A stretch of DNA of 64,000 nt from Symsagittifera roscoffensis (GCF_963678635.1 NC_087065.1:1924001-1988000); one strand, 5' to 3'; positions 11,201 to 21,252 are shown, numbered from the stretch's first letter. Translations and numbers: made by a program. The notes: a model not told the origin generated them from the sequence alone.

Positions 11201-14200
11201 GCTCTCATCCGAGTCTTCATCCCATTCTTCACGCTCCCCGGACAATTTCCCTTCTCCGGTTTCGTCTTTTTCCATGAATCTGGACCACTCCCCGGACTCT
11301 TGATCTAGTCCCAGGTGTTCAACTTCTTCTCTGAATGTTACTTTCTTATCCTTGACTTTTGTCTGTTCCAGAATTTTTTCGGGGATTTTTTCAACTAGTG
11401 ATCGCACAACTTCCCTGCTATCAGTGATGCTTCCTTTTGAGACGTCAGTATTGTTCACTGTTTCTTCTCTCCGAAGTATGGTTAGTTCCGGTGCCTCCTG
11501 ACCTTTCCCTTGGATCACGGGCTTGTCATCTGATAGTTTCTCAAGCAACCTCATTAAGTCTTCATCTATTCGGACCGTTCCCTCCTCTACCTGGATGAGA
11601 TCATAACCTTTTGCCTTAAGTGTTTCCCTCACGATCTTGGACTTGAGCATTATTCCTATCGGAATTCCTCTGCTTTTCTTCAAGATGGTCTTTTCAAGAG
11701 GCTCTATCGGCAATTCGGGATGATCTTCAATCGGTTTGCCTGATTTGTCCAGCCATCTCGTGAGTGGAAGACTGTCGTACGTTTCTTTGTCCATGAAGGA
11801 GAAGCCGTCTTTGATCTCAGGTCTGTCCGCCTCTCTTTGTTCTTGCCTCTCGTAGAACTCCGTCTTCTTACTCAAGCTGTCAGCATTTTGATGTTTATCT
11901 CGTGTTCTGTGCTCAATTATCATGTTGTATCCATCCAAGCGAACTATCCACCTCCCAATATAGCTCTGGTCCATTGAGTACGTTTTCAGCCAGCTTAGTG
12001 CTCGGTTGTCGACTCGCAGCTTGAAGGGCTCACTGCCTAAGTATGCTCTGTATTTTTCGACAAAGGTGACCACCGCAAACATCTCTGCTTTCGGTGCTCC
12101 GTACTTCATTTCTGTGTCACTTAGGACCTTGCTCCCGTATGCTATTGGTCTCAAGACTGTCTTCCCATTCCATTCTTGTTCTTGATGGAGAATCCCAGAA
12201 ATAGCGACTACTGACGCATCCGTGTCTAGCACGTACATCCCCTTCTCAGTCGGCATACCCAGTACTGGTGCCTCACACAGCTCTTTCTTTATTCTCTGGA
12301 ATGACTCTTCTGCCGCGTTGTTCCACGTGAACTTCTTGCCCTTGTGTCTCATTAATTGTTGCATCGGGTATACCTTGTCCGCATAGCCCTTGATGAATTC
12401 TCTATAATAGTTGGCGAAACCCAGGAAGCTCATCAGCTGGTGCTCCGTCTTCGGTGATTTCCAGGTTAGGACTGCTTCCACGGCGTCTGGGTCAGGTCTG
12501 ATACCGTGTTTATCTACCATCCTGCCCAAGTATTTAATCGAGTCCTTGAGTATCTCGCACTTTGATGGTTTACACTTCAGCCCCGATCTTTTCATGCACG
12601 CGAACACCTCGTCAAGCCTCTCGATGTGGTCTTCTAGTGTTGGCGTTGCTATTACCACGTCGTCCACATAGCACATTACCAGGTTGCCGTACTTCTTCGT
12701 CACGCCTGTCAACGCGTGTGCCATCAGCCGCTGAAACGTGGCTGTTGCATTGCAGAGTCCAAACGGCATCCGTTTCCATTGAAACAGACCCAACTCGCAG
12801 GCGAACCCTGTCTTGTCCCTGTCTTGCTTCCTTAATGGTACCTGCCAAAAGGCCGAGCCTAAATCAAGAGTCGTAAAAAATTTCGCATCACCTAACTTCG
12901 AGAGGCTCTCACCAATTCTAGGTATGGGATAGGCATCCTTCACCGTGACGGAGTTCAGGTATCGAAAGTCACAACAAAACCTTAACTGGTCGCCTTTCTT
13001 TTTGGCCATCACTACTCCACACGCCCACGGTGACTTGGATGGTTCTATCATGTCATACTCTAGTAACGTTTCGATTTCTTTTCTACACGCGTCCGATTTG
13101 TGTGGGGTCATGCGCCTCGCCCCCTCCCTGTGTGGCACCGCGTTTTCCTCAAGTTCTATTTCATGTTCAACAAAATTACAACACCCGATATCCGCCTTAT
13201 GCCTTGAAAAAACCTCCTCGTTCCGCTCTAGTACGTCCTTGATAGCTTCGAGCTGTTCATCTTTCAGTTTGCCCCTTAAATGTTCAATCTCCGGCAGAAC
13301 CGGTTTATCAGTTTGCATTTCATCTAGCTTGGGTCGCTCTGGAAAGTTCGAACAGCTCGAAAGCCCATCGTCCGTTTCTGACTTAAGTGATTTGATAAGA
13401 CTTGAAGAATCTTTTATTCTCTGCAATCGTCTCAAGATACAAATTTTGTCCCTGTGATTAGGACAATCAACAACTTCATTTTGTTTTGAGTTTTCAATTG
13501 TTTCGTATCGAGTTTTAACTGGTAAAGCATATCCCAGCTTCCTCCCTCTCTGTATCGTGATCGGTATATCAAGGGTATTCAACAAGACACTGACGCAGAG
13601 GCCGCTCTTCGTTATCGAAAATGATCTTCCTAAAACAGCAGCGCTTTGACTATTGGGATTCGGAACTATACACACTTGCTTGTTGTCACTTAGTTCATTA
13701 TAATTTTTCATCCTCAAGCTTACGATTGCCGCTTCATTAGCTTTTAACCTCACTCTCCTACTCAAGAATACCGGTGCTTTGTTTTCATTCGCCATTATTA
13801 AATTTACCGGTTTGATTGCGTACCTCCTATCCGGGTTCCGTATCCTGAACATTGCATTATTTAGATAAATCGTTACGTCGAAATTCCTGATGAAGTCTCT
13901 GCCCAAAATGAATTGGTCAGATTCATCTAGGTTTTCTACCACGATGAAGCTCATCCACAGGTTACGTTCCCCCAAATTGAGGGCTATTATCGGCGTCCTG
14001 CCCAACACCCGAAGGGCCCCTTTGTTTGCAGCTGACAGCCGTATTCTCGAATCTATCAAGTCACCTTTGTCAAAGCCCATCTTTTCCCATGTTTCGATTG
14101 GTATGACGCTCAAGACTGCTCCCGTGTCGAGTAATCCACGTAACTGAGTCTTTTTGCCATTTATGTCTAGCACGTGCCCTGTCACGTCTGCTTCCGTCCC

Positions 14201-17095
14201 GATGTGCATTGCATCTTCTTCGAGCATAGCACAGTGTCCAATCGATCTTATTTTCAATTCTTCTTTCCCTACATAGATTTGTCCAATTAGGTCTTCGTCG
14301 CATGTTATCATCGTCTTGGTATAGATGTTGATTCCATCTATATTTAGCATGACCTCGTGTGGACCATAAGCTTCAGTGTACCTATTATCAACACGTACCG
14401 ATTTGCTGCCCCCTCTCGTGAGTAGTGCCCTGAGCGCTCTAGAAGTCGTTTGTGGACTTATTCCACTCAAGTAGTCTGCATACACGTCAATGTGCATTAT
14501 CGTCTGGTCGCTCGGCTCGCTCAAGTTTCTGGTTACCTCGTGTCCGCCCACTGTGATTATCGACATTATTCTTGCTCCGATTTTCGATATTCCAAAAGGT
14601 TTACCTGTCACCATTTTCACGGTGTTACAATTCCCGGTCTTCATTGAGCCCGTTCTAGCCTCTGGTATTGAGTTCGATCCGGTTAATGCTTCGTTCAAAT
14701 TCTGTCTCTCGATCTCCAACTTTAGTCGTTGCTCTATTTCTTTCGCAGCCAGATCTTGTTTCACTTTGGCAATTGCTTCCGTCGCCGCTTTCTCATAATT
14801 TATCTCTAGAGAGCTTCCGGCCGCGGACTCTAACGCACCGCTAACATGTGTAACAGCTTTCACTGTCTTCGTCGGCAATTCGGTGTTTGGTGCCCCCAAG
14901 TTCCTAGATTCAAACTCGTTTTGCCTGTTCCGCTGATTCTGCACCGCCGCTAATGCCAACTTATGTTTGGGGTGATTCTGGTCCTTGACCGCTTCCCAGA
15001 AAAAGGGACAATCCATTCTGAAGTGCCCCTCCTGGTTACAGAAGAAGCATCTGGCGCCTATCTTGATGATTAAGCCATTATAGTACTCGTGTTCCTCCAT
15101 CTGACTCATATCCTCCTCATCCGGTGCATAACCTAGGCTCTTCATGCCTTGTTTGTACGTTGTGCAGTCAGCCACATGATGATCCGCTGACCCGCAGTTC
15201 GCGCATGATCTGCGCTTGTCCATATCATCTCTAGGTTTGTACCATGATGACCTCTGGGGTTGGCTTCCCCCTTGCGTGTTCCTGTTTTCAGAATATGAGT
15301 ACTTCTTAGGTTTCATCAGCATGTATTCTCTTGAGTTCTGTCTCATTTCCTCTGGGGTGGGTGCGCTGTCCTTCGACAATGTGTAGTATGTTGCTAACAT
15401 TGTCCTTAAGTCATCACTTTTCACCCCATCGATGAACTTCGAGGCAATGCTAAAGTTCCGTCTATTTGTCGACTCCTCTGGGTCACTCCTCCTTCTCAAG
15501 CTCTCGAGGTAATCTAGGAACCGATCTATTGACTCGTCGTCCCTCTGCCTTCTCTTTTCAAATCGCATCATCGCTTGGTGACCCTTCATGCCTGACCCGA
15601 ATCGATTCAGCAATATCTCGAAGATCTTGTCCGCAGTGTCGCGTTCTTCCTCCTTCTTTGCGACCACGCATTTTAATGCCGTTCCTTCCAAGTTGCTCAG
15701 TATGGCTGTACATGCTTGTCTTTCGTCACTCAAGTTATCTTGTTCTAGATGTAATCTCATCACTTCCACCCAAGTGTCAATGCATCCATCGGAGTCGTCT
15801 TTGAATTCTTTTGGCTTCTTGAATGTCTTTCTTGATTTTCCCTCTCTCCTGTCGCTCGAGTCAGTGTTCCTCGTGGCGAAGGCCTCTAGAGTCCTGTTCA
15901 TCATCTCCCAAGTGCTGGCCCATGTCATAGCATCCGGTCCTGTGTTGCTGTTAGCTGTTGAATCTCCCGGAGCAGTCGTTGTATTCGACGTTCCATTCTT
16001 CATTATTGTTTTCGCAGCTGTTGGTGCTATGCTTATCGCATCCCTGGTTAAGGGCAACGGTGTCGATTGCCGTTTGTTCCTTTGTGGTTCTACAAAGTCA
16101 ACTCTGGTGCTTTGCGTACGATCCGCTGCCGGTCTTTCTTGTGGAGTGGAACCTCTCAAGATTGCATCCAACTTCGCCTGTATTGCACACGAACTCTCGG
16201 CTTGACTCTTGCTCATTAAGTCCATTCTCCTTTCCAGGCTCCCTAATTGGCTGTTGACATCATCATATCGGTTCTTCAACTGTTGCATGTCTGTTTTGAT
16301 GTTCTTTTCTCGTTCTTCATTGGTGGCTTCTACCTTATCTGACATTTCCTTGAGTCTCTCATCTGTTGCCTTAGCTAGGTTAAAATAACTGTCTAGATAC
16401 TCGTGCTTGTTGTATCTTATCTCCTTTTTTATCACCTCTCTGTCTTCTTCACTGTGCTTAAGTCTTTTGTCAATCTGATTTAATTTCGCCAACAAGTCAC
16501 CCAGCTCAATGGTAGTCTCTTCATGGTCAGCTGTCGGTCTCTCTTCGGCCGTAGCCTCTGCTTTAGCTTGTTCCTCTCTTGGATTGGCTTCTGAGGTCTT
16601 CGTGCTCACTGTCCCAAATGTTCGTGCTCTTTCTGCTTTTGGTTCTTCAGTCACGTTTTCTTTTGTTTTTATTCCGAACATTATTCCCAATTTTTCCGTA
16701 AAAGATGTCCTCTTTACTTGAGAGTCTTCTTTCACCGTTTCTTCGGTGTTGCCTATTGCATCTTCCGCGTCATCTATCGGTGAGAACTCTATGGGTTTCT
16801 GGTTCGGTTCCTCTGCATTGGGCATTGGAGTTGACTCTGTCGCCATCTTCCTTGTTTCATCCACACTTTGATCGGGTGTCTCTAGATCAATCTCGATGGT
16901 GGGTTCTACTCGCTCCCCTTCCGTGCCCTCTTTCGCCCTGTTCTCCGCTGTACTCCTTTTGCTGACCATGTTAACTGAAAAGTTCGTCTTCGTTATCTTT
17001 GGGCCCGTTGATGTCGTTCCGCGCAGCGATGAATTATATTTCGTGTTTGATCCACTTGACCTTTTTTCAAGCACCGGTACCCTACTCCGCCTCAT
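8288..17095 (-). CDS. Element A ORF1: Gag-protease-RT-RNase H-integrase-macro polyprotein, 2935 aa
   Basis: Single open frame from ATG 17095. In order: coiled coil (residues about 195-315); retrotransposon Gag-like domain (about 425-575); two CCHC zinc knuckles, both C-x2-C-x4-H-x4-C (about 627-645 and 678-694); a degenerate protease-like module (about 890-952) followed by an active-type module with LLDTGA (about 985-1090); RT (about 1320-1500) with YVDD; RNase H (about 1619-1700) with TDAS, AEM and RVDN residues; an acidic spacer; integrase H-H-C-C finger (about 2155-2205) and core (about 2229-2325); a GPY/F module; an acidic linker; and a C-terminal macro domain (about 2780-2935). The first integrase catalytic Asp is Val here (codon 10402-10400, GTA), and RT has Gly near 12910 where B and C have Asp. 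It may be translated but should not integrate on its own. Confidence 0.93.
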   Translation of the reverse strand: MRRSRVPVLEKRSSGSNTKYNSSLRGTTSTGPKITKTNFSVNMVSKRSTAENRAKEGTEGERVEPTIEIDLETPDQSVDETRKMATESTPMPNAEEPNQKPIEFSPIDDAEDAIGNTEETVKEDSQVKRTSFTEKLGIMFGIKTKENVTEEPKAERARTFGTVSTKTSEANPREEQAKAEATAEERPTADHEETTIELGDLLAKLNQIDKRLKHSEEDREVIKKEIRYNKHEYLDSYFNLAKATDERLKEMSDKVEATNEEREKNIKTDMQQLKNRYDDVNSQLGSLERRMDLMSKSQAESSCAIQAKLDAILRGSTPQERPAADRTQSTRVDFVEPQRNKRQSTPLPLTRDAISIAPTAAKTIMKNGTSNTTTAPGDSTANSNTGPDAMTWASTWEMMNRTLEAFATRNTDSSDRREGKSRKTFKKPKEFKDDSDGCIDTWVEVMRLHLEQDNLSDERQACTAILSNLEGTALKCVVAKKEEERDTADKIFEILLNRFGSGMKGHQAMMRFEKRRQRDDESIDRFLDYLESLRRRSDPEESTNRRNFSIASKFIDGVKSDDLRTMLATYYTLSKDSAPTPEEMRQNSREYMLMKPKKYSYSENRNTQGGSQPQRSSWYKPRDDMDKRRSCANCGSADHHVADCTTYKQGMKSLGYAPDEEDMSQMEEHEYYNGLIIKIGARCFFCNQEGHFRMDCPFFWEAVKDQNHPKHKLALAAVQNQRNRQNEFESRNLGAPNTELPTKTVKAVTHVSGALESAAGSSLEINYEKAATEAIAKVKQDLAAKEIEQRLKLEIERQNLNEALTGSNSIPEARTGSMKTGNCNTVKMVTGKPFGISKIGARIMSIITVGGHEVTRNLSEPSDQTIMHIDVYADYLSGISPQTTSRALRALLTRGGSKSVRVDNRYTEAYGPHEVMLNIDGINIYTKTMITCDEDLIGQIYVGKEELKIRSIGHCAMLEEDAMHIGTEADVTGHVLDINGKKTQLRGLLDTGAVLSVIPIETWEKMGFDKGDLIDSRIRLSAANKGALRVLGRTPIIALNLGERNLWMSFIVVENLDESDQFILGRDFIRNFDVTIYLNNAMFRIRNPDRRYAIKPVNLIMANENKAPVFLSRRVRLKANEAAIVSLRMKNYNELSDNKQVCIVPNPNSQSAAVLGRSFSITKSGLCVSVLLNTLDIPITIQRGRKLGYALPVKTRYETIENSKQNEVVDCPNHRDKICILRRLQRIKDSSSLIKSLKSETDDGLSSCSNFPERPKLDEMQTDKPVLPEIEHLRGKLKDEQLEAIKDVLERNEEVFSRHKADIGCCNFVEHEIELEENAVPHREGARRMTPHKSDACRKEIETLLEYDMIEPSKSPWACGVVMAKKKGDQLRFCCDFRYLNSVTVKDAYPIPRIGESLSKLGDAKFFTTLDLGSAFWQVPLRKQDRDKTGFACELGLFQWKRMPFGLCNATATFQRLMAHALTGVTKKYGNLVMCYVDDVVIATPTLEDHIERLDEVFACMKRSGLKCKPSKCEILKDSIKYLGRMVDKHGIRPDPDAVEAVLTWKSPKTEHQLMSFLGFANYYREFIKGYADKVYPMQQLMRHKGKKFTWNNAAEESFQRIKKELCEAPVLGMPTEKGMYVLDTDASVVAISGILHQEQEWNGKTVLRPIAYGSKVLSDTEMKYGAPKAEMFAVVTFVEKYRAYLGSEPFKLRVDNRALSWLKTYSMDQSYIGRWIVRLDGYNMIIEHRTRDKHQNADSLSKKTEFYERQEQREADRPEIKDGFSFMDKETYDSLPLTRWLDKSGKPIEDHPELPIEPLEKTILKKSRGIPIGIMLKSKIVRETLKAKGYDLIQVEEGTVRIDEDLMRLLEKLSDDKPVIQGKGQEAPELTILRREETVNNTDVSKGSITDSREVVRSLVEKIPEKILEQTKVKDKKVTFREEVEHLGLDQESGEWSRFMEKDETGEGKLSGEREEWDEDSDESSEDQDSLCMILAEEKIRQHDRELQTDPSSGTYNLEIQEVRGGEELEKIAVSRKPLRELSCNSNVRTNLVPEDDMKIVKRMICVKLSDDIHNPGEMNGQIMALKEHVKARYRLSDLIRAQKNDKMTSNLSKWIHSGVKEKGELEEDSYKILSQFYKEKRDLLYHTAEGVVACKRRDEEKILHKHNLIILPQLYQTEVLFRSHDQMGHQGIDKVQQRILHRFDWPGMRKACERWVNACLACLQVKDPRKMKFPLKSVESSEFNEVVQIVHQKICMTESGYNQILVIIDHFTKLAEAVPCQTASAEETCDHLITHWISRYGCPMTFQSDNGKAFVGDLTKELMKRSHIAQAHSTTYHPQTNGLVERQNRTLVNMLRVYCSRYMTDWDKYLPQVVGAYNSTQHSTTGITPFMMLTGRERAMPITFFYPEYEGKRTSPQAYVKEAIKRQQELNELCRRNTAQAQMRQRKKYDEKILRAKPYEVGQYVWVFQNVIPPKGTKKLLKKWRGPFMITEVHQQGRFYRLSTGRAAHYENLKPHVPSPEDWCLPKDMEGLEYLVVEPACEVNEKGTREKNDGNENLSLDDNEKIEVESDAGSFVEEDWNDPEQNEVPKWMEPDRPTPPETRTGNRKRTGMRYNRYGDDFLIDKIQPDKLGDELLSAGELEAEEEWQVIDDGGHYPQDDYSTPELETDLEQSEIERRENTNLRILEWMRGVKDESREGQSIQQIDVSAANYMKTEDPLFGWTATDRPLDIPKDNSDPTTSTGTSINIFVRGVGVGLTHTENLMIKKLKEVRETSGLELEEEEPEPTIGRNFKTKFEIPNEYSENIMITDSDFILSNRTSAICITADMSFKSRLEADFKREYQNVEFLFRQRPGLGGIAALPPSVAQVPGKYLCFLVTRVNDRNTIDPEHVILALTRLRDFMIERGIVEVSMPVYDPNRGKLSSRELYAILHVVFAETEIMVHLRKKYYLSIA
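8871..8908 (-). promoter_or_regulatory. 38-nt block conserved at nucleotide level inside pol (element A copy)
   Basis: Identical to 33186-33223 in element B and 62832-62869 in element C, including all third codon positions, although the flanking codons differ at many wobble sites. It contains TTGTCCGGGGAG followed by a short hairpin in which GTGGG...TA pairs with TACCCAC. It lies about 0.6 kb before the ORF1 stop. The role is unknown; a cis-acting RNA or DNA element is inferred. Confidence 0.6.
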
Positions 17096-17376
17096 TATTT
17101 CTATTTACAACTGCTCCTATTTACAATTTTATTATATACACGATTCTATTCTAAGGGTAAAAAAAAATATTTTTTGTGGTAACAAATTCTGTACAACGTA
17201 TTAAAAACCTTATCCAATTCTCTTTCTAAAACCTCCGAAAAACTTTCCTTAATTTGGTCTTAACCGTACCTATTTCGATTTGTCTTATTCTGTCTTAAGA
17301 CACACTTGTTGTGATTCTACTTCAATTTTTATACCGTCCCAAGACTATTCGTCACTATCACAGTACTCTCCGCTAG

Positions 17377-18158
17377 TGTCCTAAGACCCTTGTACCAAGA
17401 CTACTGTCCCAAGACTACTGTCCCAAGACTACTGTCCCAAGACTAGTGTCCCAAGGGTAGTGTCCCAAGACCAGTGTCCCAAGGCTAGTGTCCCAAGACT
17501 AGTGTCCCAAGGCTAGTGTCCCAAGACTACTGTCCCAAGACTAGTGTCCCAAGGCTAGTGTCCCAAGACTACTGTCCCAAGACTAGTGTCCCAAGGGCAG
17601 TGTCCCAAGACCAGTGTCCCAAGGCTGGTGTCCCAAGACTACTGTCCCAAGGCTAGTGTCCCAAGACTACTGTCCCAAGACCAGTGTCCCAAGACCAGTG
17701 TCCCAAGGCTAGTGTCCCAAGACTAGTGTCCCAAGACCCTTGTCCCAAGACCACTGTCCCAAGACCACTGTCCCAAGACCCTGTCCCAAGACCACTGTCC
17801 CAAGACCCTGTCCCAAGACCACTGTCCCAAGACCCTGTCCCAAGACCCTGTCCCAAGACCACTGTCCCAAGACCCTGTCCCAAGACCCTGTCCCAAGACC
17901 CTTGTCCCAAGACCACTGTCCCAAGACCCCGTCCCAAGACCACTGTCCCAAGACCCCGTCCCAAGACCACTGTCCCAAGACCCTGTCCCAAGACCACTGT
18001 CCCAAGACCACTGTCCCAAGACCACTGTCCCAAGACCCTGTCCCAAGACCACTGTCCCAAGACCCTGTCCCAAGACCACTGTCCCAAGACCCTGTCCCAA
18101 GACCACTGTCCCAAGACTGCTCTGTCCCAAGACTTCTTCGGTACTGTCCCAAGACTCG
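17377..18158 (-). repeat. Minisatellite, 13-14 bp unit GTCTTGGGACAG(N)
   Basis: Dozens of head-to-tail copies, reading GTCTTGGGACAGG or GTCTTGGGACACTA and close variants on the element's sense strand. The same array in sense orientation occurs in element C (54223-54905) with a different copy number. It sits between the G-tract region and ORF1 in both. Confidence 0.95.
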
Positions 18159-18679
18159 TCACGGAGTGTCTTCCTCGTTGTAGGGTCTTCTTGAATCACC
18201 GTACCTTGTACCACCACTCAAGCTCTAGTAAAATTTTCCCAAAAACCCTCTTCTTAAAAGCCAAATGCTGACCCCCCTCTTCTTTTTGGTTGTTTCTATT
18301 TCAATGTAGGTGCGCAGGTATCTTGTGATCACCTGTTCGTATAAAACCAAACACAAATCCTCACTAAAATGCAACAAAAATCTAAGTAAGAAAAAATAAT
18401 AAAAACAGAAAAATGAGCCCACCTGAAATTCAAAGGTGACCAATGTCTACCTTTCGTCGAAAAAATGTCTGGTACCTAATTGCCACGCGTTTTCCTCCCC
18501 CCACTAGTGATCTTGTGGGGTATCACAAAAGCTGTTTATATCCGGTCCCCCCTACCAAACCAACCAGCGTACCAGTCTTAACTCGAGTTGAATTTTGGAT
18601 CTCCACCTAATATTACCAACGCGTGTTAATTTCTAATATAACTAAGTCAACGATGTCGACTAATTAGTTACTCTAATTT

Positions 18680-18757
18680 CCCCCTTTTTACAATTTACAA
18701 CCGCCAACCTCTAACTTAACCAGTCCCCCTTCTAACCTCCCCCCTTTCTAGCCCCCC
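18680..18757 (-). other. G-tract cluster in element A leader (possible G-quadruplex)
   Basis: On the minus strand there are four runs of five or six G (18680-18684, 18725-18729, 18739-18744, 18752-18757) within 80 nt. The equivalent cluster in element C is at 53572-53649. Such spacing can form a G-quadruplex, with one long loop here, or act as polypurine priming sites. This is inferred from composition only. Confidence 0.45.
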
Positions 18758-18980
18758 TTCTTAAGCCTAAAAATTACTTTAAGCGCCGGGTGCTAAACCT
18801 CTCAAGAGAAAACCGTAGACCTGTTTCCAGGCCTGCTCAAGTAAAAACGTTCCTCAAAACTGGGGGATTTCGCTTATCCAATTTTACACTTATCTCCTAT
18901 AATGTAATGTGGATTCTAACGATACCCGTTCTGCCCAACTTGAGAACTCGAGAATTGCCAAATCCTTCTTGGCTGCTTTC

Positions 18981-19172
18981 CCACTCGACTGGTCACCTGT
19001 TCCAGTCCAGTCTCCTATTGGTTCAGCTCAAGTGTCCCTGAACCACTTTCCCACTCGGCTGGTCACTTCTTCCAGTCAAGTCTCCTATTGGTTCAGCTCA
19101 AGTGTCCCTGAACCACTTTCCCACTCGGCTGGTCACCTCTTCCAGTCAAGTCTCCTATTGGTCCAGCTAAGT
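18981..19172 (-). repeat. 70-bp tandem repeat, about 2.7 copies
   Basis: Units start at 18981, 19051 and 19121, exactly 70 bp apart, with only a few differences between copies. The same repeat with the same period is in the element C leader at 53171-53360 in opposite genomic orientation. Confidence 0.9.
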
Positions 19173-19633
19173 TCCAAGCTATCTGAAAACCCTTGACGAC
19201 GCCCCACTTCGGGCACTTTATTCAGTTTACTGGTTTAAATTGCTAGGTTGATCGAAACGATCGAACTTGTAAAACAGTATGGGTATACTATTTAATTAAT
19301 ATAAAGGTTTGATCCAACTAATCTGGTGTCAAAGTCACTGTCTTTTTTCGTTTTATGGTTTTTGTTCCTTTTTCTATTCTTTTTTGGTTTTTGTTTTGCT
19401 TTTTGTCTTTTTGCTCGTGTTTTTGTCTCCCTAGTTGCCCCCCTTTACTCGGTTAGCTAAGCCTCGTTCGGAGAGCGTACCAGGAAATTTTCTCGAGTTT
19501 TCTTAAAAAGCTATCACGGTACAACCTGAAGGTTTGCACGTTCCTGTCGAACCGTACCGCCGGTACTCTAGAATGGGCATTCAGCCCGAAGCTGTCTCAA
19601 GTGGGTTCGACTCCGTAGTCTTGATGTCGTAAA

Positions 19634-19648
19634 CACCCAGGAGCGCCA
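19634..19648 (-). other. Primer-binding site of element A
   Basis: On the minus strand TGGCGCTCCTGGGTG begins 11 nt after the 5' LTR end. It starts with TGG, as expected for pairing with a tRNA CCA end. The complement, ending CACCCAGGAGCG plus CCA, resembles the 3' end of metazoan tRNA-Asn; that identity is from memory and is an inference. The same 15 nt occur in elements B and C at the same relative place. Confidence 0.75.
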
Positions 19649-19659
19649 TAAAAACACTA

Positions 19660-20575
19660 TGTAACATTCGTCTACTGCAGTCACACATGAGGCTTAAGAA
19701 AAATAGGCCCTATAACCACTGGCTCAAGGGTCAGGGACACTATCTCTTGTGTTTTTCTACCTCAAGAACGGTCGGAGCCAGTTCGGTTCGCTTGTGACAT
19801 GAGACTACGACCCGTTACAGCTTAAAGGCTACTACTAAAATATCCCCCCACTCTAGAATTAGAAACGTCCCCATACTTAGGTCTCTAGATACCCAAAATA
19901 CATGAACGCCGTTAAAAACCGGGTTGGAACAATCCGTTAAGTTACTTTTTATTAGACAGTGGAACTTTGATCCATTTCAGATGGATCAACCTAAAACTCG
20001 CCTTACCTCAACATAACAATTATAAAACACACTCTAGGAATTTAAATTAAGTACTCACATTGTAGCACGCTCAAGAACCAGGAAGTAAATAAGTCAGTAA
20101 ACAACTCAAGAATTAATAAAGTAACTAATATGAGTTTAATGTTGGTCAGTTTTAACAACAAGAACAAGTTTTTACTCTAGACTGCAAGTTCTCGTGAACC
20201 ATTGGGACACTCTAGCTGTCCACCTTTCCACCGAAGGTTCACTCTGGTCCAGTCAATAATAGTATTCCAATCGTAATAATCCAACTCGAGGGAATGCTCT
20301 CGTCTCTGTCACAGATGGGACAGCTCTACTCTAGGTTATTATTGCTTTCGAAATTGCGAATAGCAATTTCCCACCGATTTTTCTAGCAACTTTCCCGCGC
20401 TTGTTACTCAATTGTTCTGAAATTGTTCTGATCTCTTTTTCTGATTTTCAGTTCTCGCGAGAAAATCGTGCATGACAGGTTCCATTCGAAATTTTGAAAA
20501 ATTAAATTTCACTCCAAAATCAAGTGTTTTTTGCTTCTCTCAAGGTCAAACTTCCAAATATGACCGACTGGCACA
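19660..20575 (-). repeat. Element A 5' LTR, 916 bp
   Basis: On the minus strand it begins TGTGCCAGTCGG at 20575 and ends CGAATGTTACA at 19660, with TG...CA ends. The boundary is set by alignment to element C's 5' LTR (51815-52698) and by the end sequence CGAATGTTACA shared with element B's LTR. The flanking base run at 20576-20580 is ACAGA, which would be the target-site copy if the duplication is 5 bp. Inside it at 20010-20001 is TGAG|GTAAGG, a possible 5' splice donor. Confidence 0.85.
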
Positions 20576-21240
20576 ACAGAACGAAAATCGAGATTAAAGA
20601 AAAACGACAACGAACTACAATAGCAGAGAACGTTCCAAGTTGCAACTATTGTGCTGCTACAATAGTTGCAAGGCCGTTGCCAACAACGGTGAAGGGTGAG
20701 AACCAGCCTTCCGGATTGGCGTGAAATTGAACTTAAGGAGCTTGATTCACTGGATTCAAGAATCCGGAAGGGTTTCGGGACTGGAACTTTTAGCCTTTTA
20801 TATAAACTTTTAGCTTCTTGTCATGTCCTAAATTGAATTTAATTAACAACTGGATTCATTTTGATAAGGATGAGAAGCTAGGAGTTGGGGGAAAGGGTTG
20901 ATCCATCTTCGATGGAGATGATGATTTTTATCTACTGAACAAAAACAATAGTAATATGATAAGTAGTAGCCCTGTTTTTAGGAGTGACCTCGTGGTCTGG
21001 GGATACAGAGACCCAGCCATGAGCTCACTATTTTTGCATGTAATTCAGTTAATTTGAGCGTTCTGGTCGAAGCCGGAGAGCAGTAACGTTTTTGTCGACC
21101 CGATGTAAGAAAGACCACCGAAAAGTACTGGCTTGGTAGAGACGGTGAAAAACATGCAAAGCTCTGTTTAGACGCTAGCCAGTCGTCTTAAGACTTAGTT
21201 TTGTTATCCGTCGATATGTATCTTCCGGGCGAATGTTACA
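20576..21240 (+). repeat. Element B 5' LTR, truncated at its 5' end by element A
   Basis: It aligns base for base with 51086-51750 (same length, 8 substitutions, no gaps). Similarity stops exactly at the terminus of element A's LTR, so the first part of this LTR should lie on the far side of A. It ends CGAATGTTACA. A palindrome-like CCTTCCGGATTGG / AATCCGGAAGGG pair lies at 20707-20773. Confidence 0.88.
20799..20806 (+). promoter_or_regulatory. TATA box candidate in element B 5' LTR
   Basis: TATATAAA in a GC-poor context, about 435 bp before the LTR end, and conserved in the 3' LTR at 51309-51316. It is a plausible core promoter for the genomic RNA. Confidence 0.5.
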
Positions 21241-21252
21241 TGTATGTTTTTA

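Larger units (their letters stand above)
17096..19659 (-). other. Element A 5' leader between LTR and ORF1
   Basis: Non-coding leader of about 2.56 kb. In sense order it contains the PBS, a cluster of short perfect hairpins just after it (about 19505-19610), three copies of a 70-bp repeat, G-tracts, and a 13-14 bp minisatellite. It is collinear with the element C leader. Long 'ORFs' over the minisatellite arise because its period is not a multiple of three and its unit lacks stops; they are not genes. Confidence 0.75.
1..20575 (-). mobile_element. Element A: giant Ty3/Gypsy-like LTR retrotransposon, 3' end outside the window
   Basis: In minus-strand order it holds a 5' LTR (20575-19660), PBS (19648-19634), a repeat-rich leader, a Gag-Pol-macro ORF1 (17095-8288), a spacer, and a decayed ORF2/ORF3 region running off the left edge. 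The family assignment rests on the domain order protease, RT, RNase H, integrase in ORF1, which is the Ty3/Gypsy order. The 3' LTR is not visible. Its 5' LTR terminus lies directly against a truncated element B LTR, so A is inferred to have inserted into B. It is closely related to element C, which lies in the opposite orientation. Confidence 0.9.

Noticed and set aside
17653-18271. Several overlapping 130-195 codon frames on both strands
   Set aside because: They are the minisatellite read in different frames (repeating Leu-Gly-Gln-Trp-Ser-Trp-Asp or Pro-Lys-Thr-type units). The unit has no stop codon and its length is not a multiple of three, so all frames stay open.
20524-20724. Short frame across the A/B LTR boundary (and 51052-51234)
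   Set aside because: It spans two different elements; an LTR sequence by chance open.
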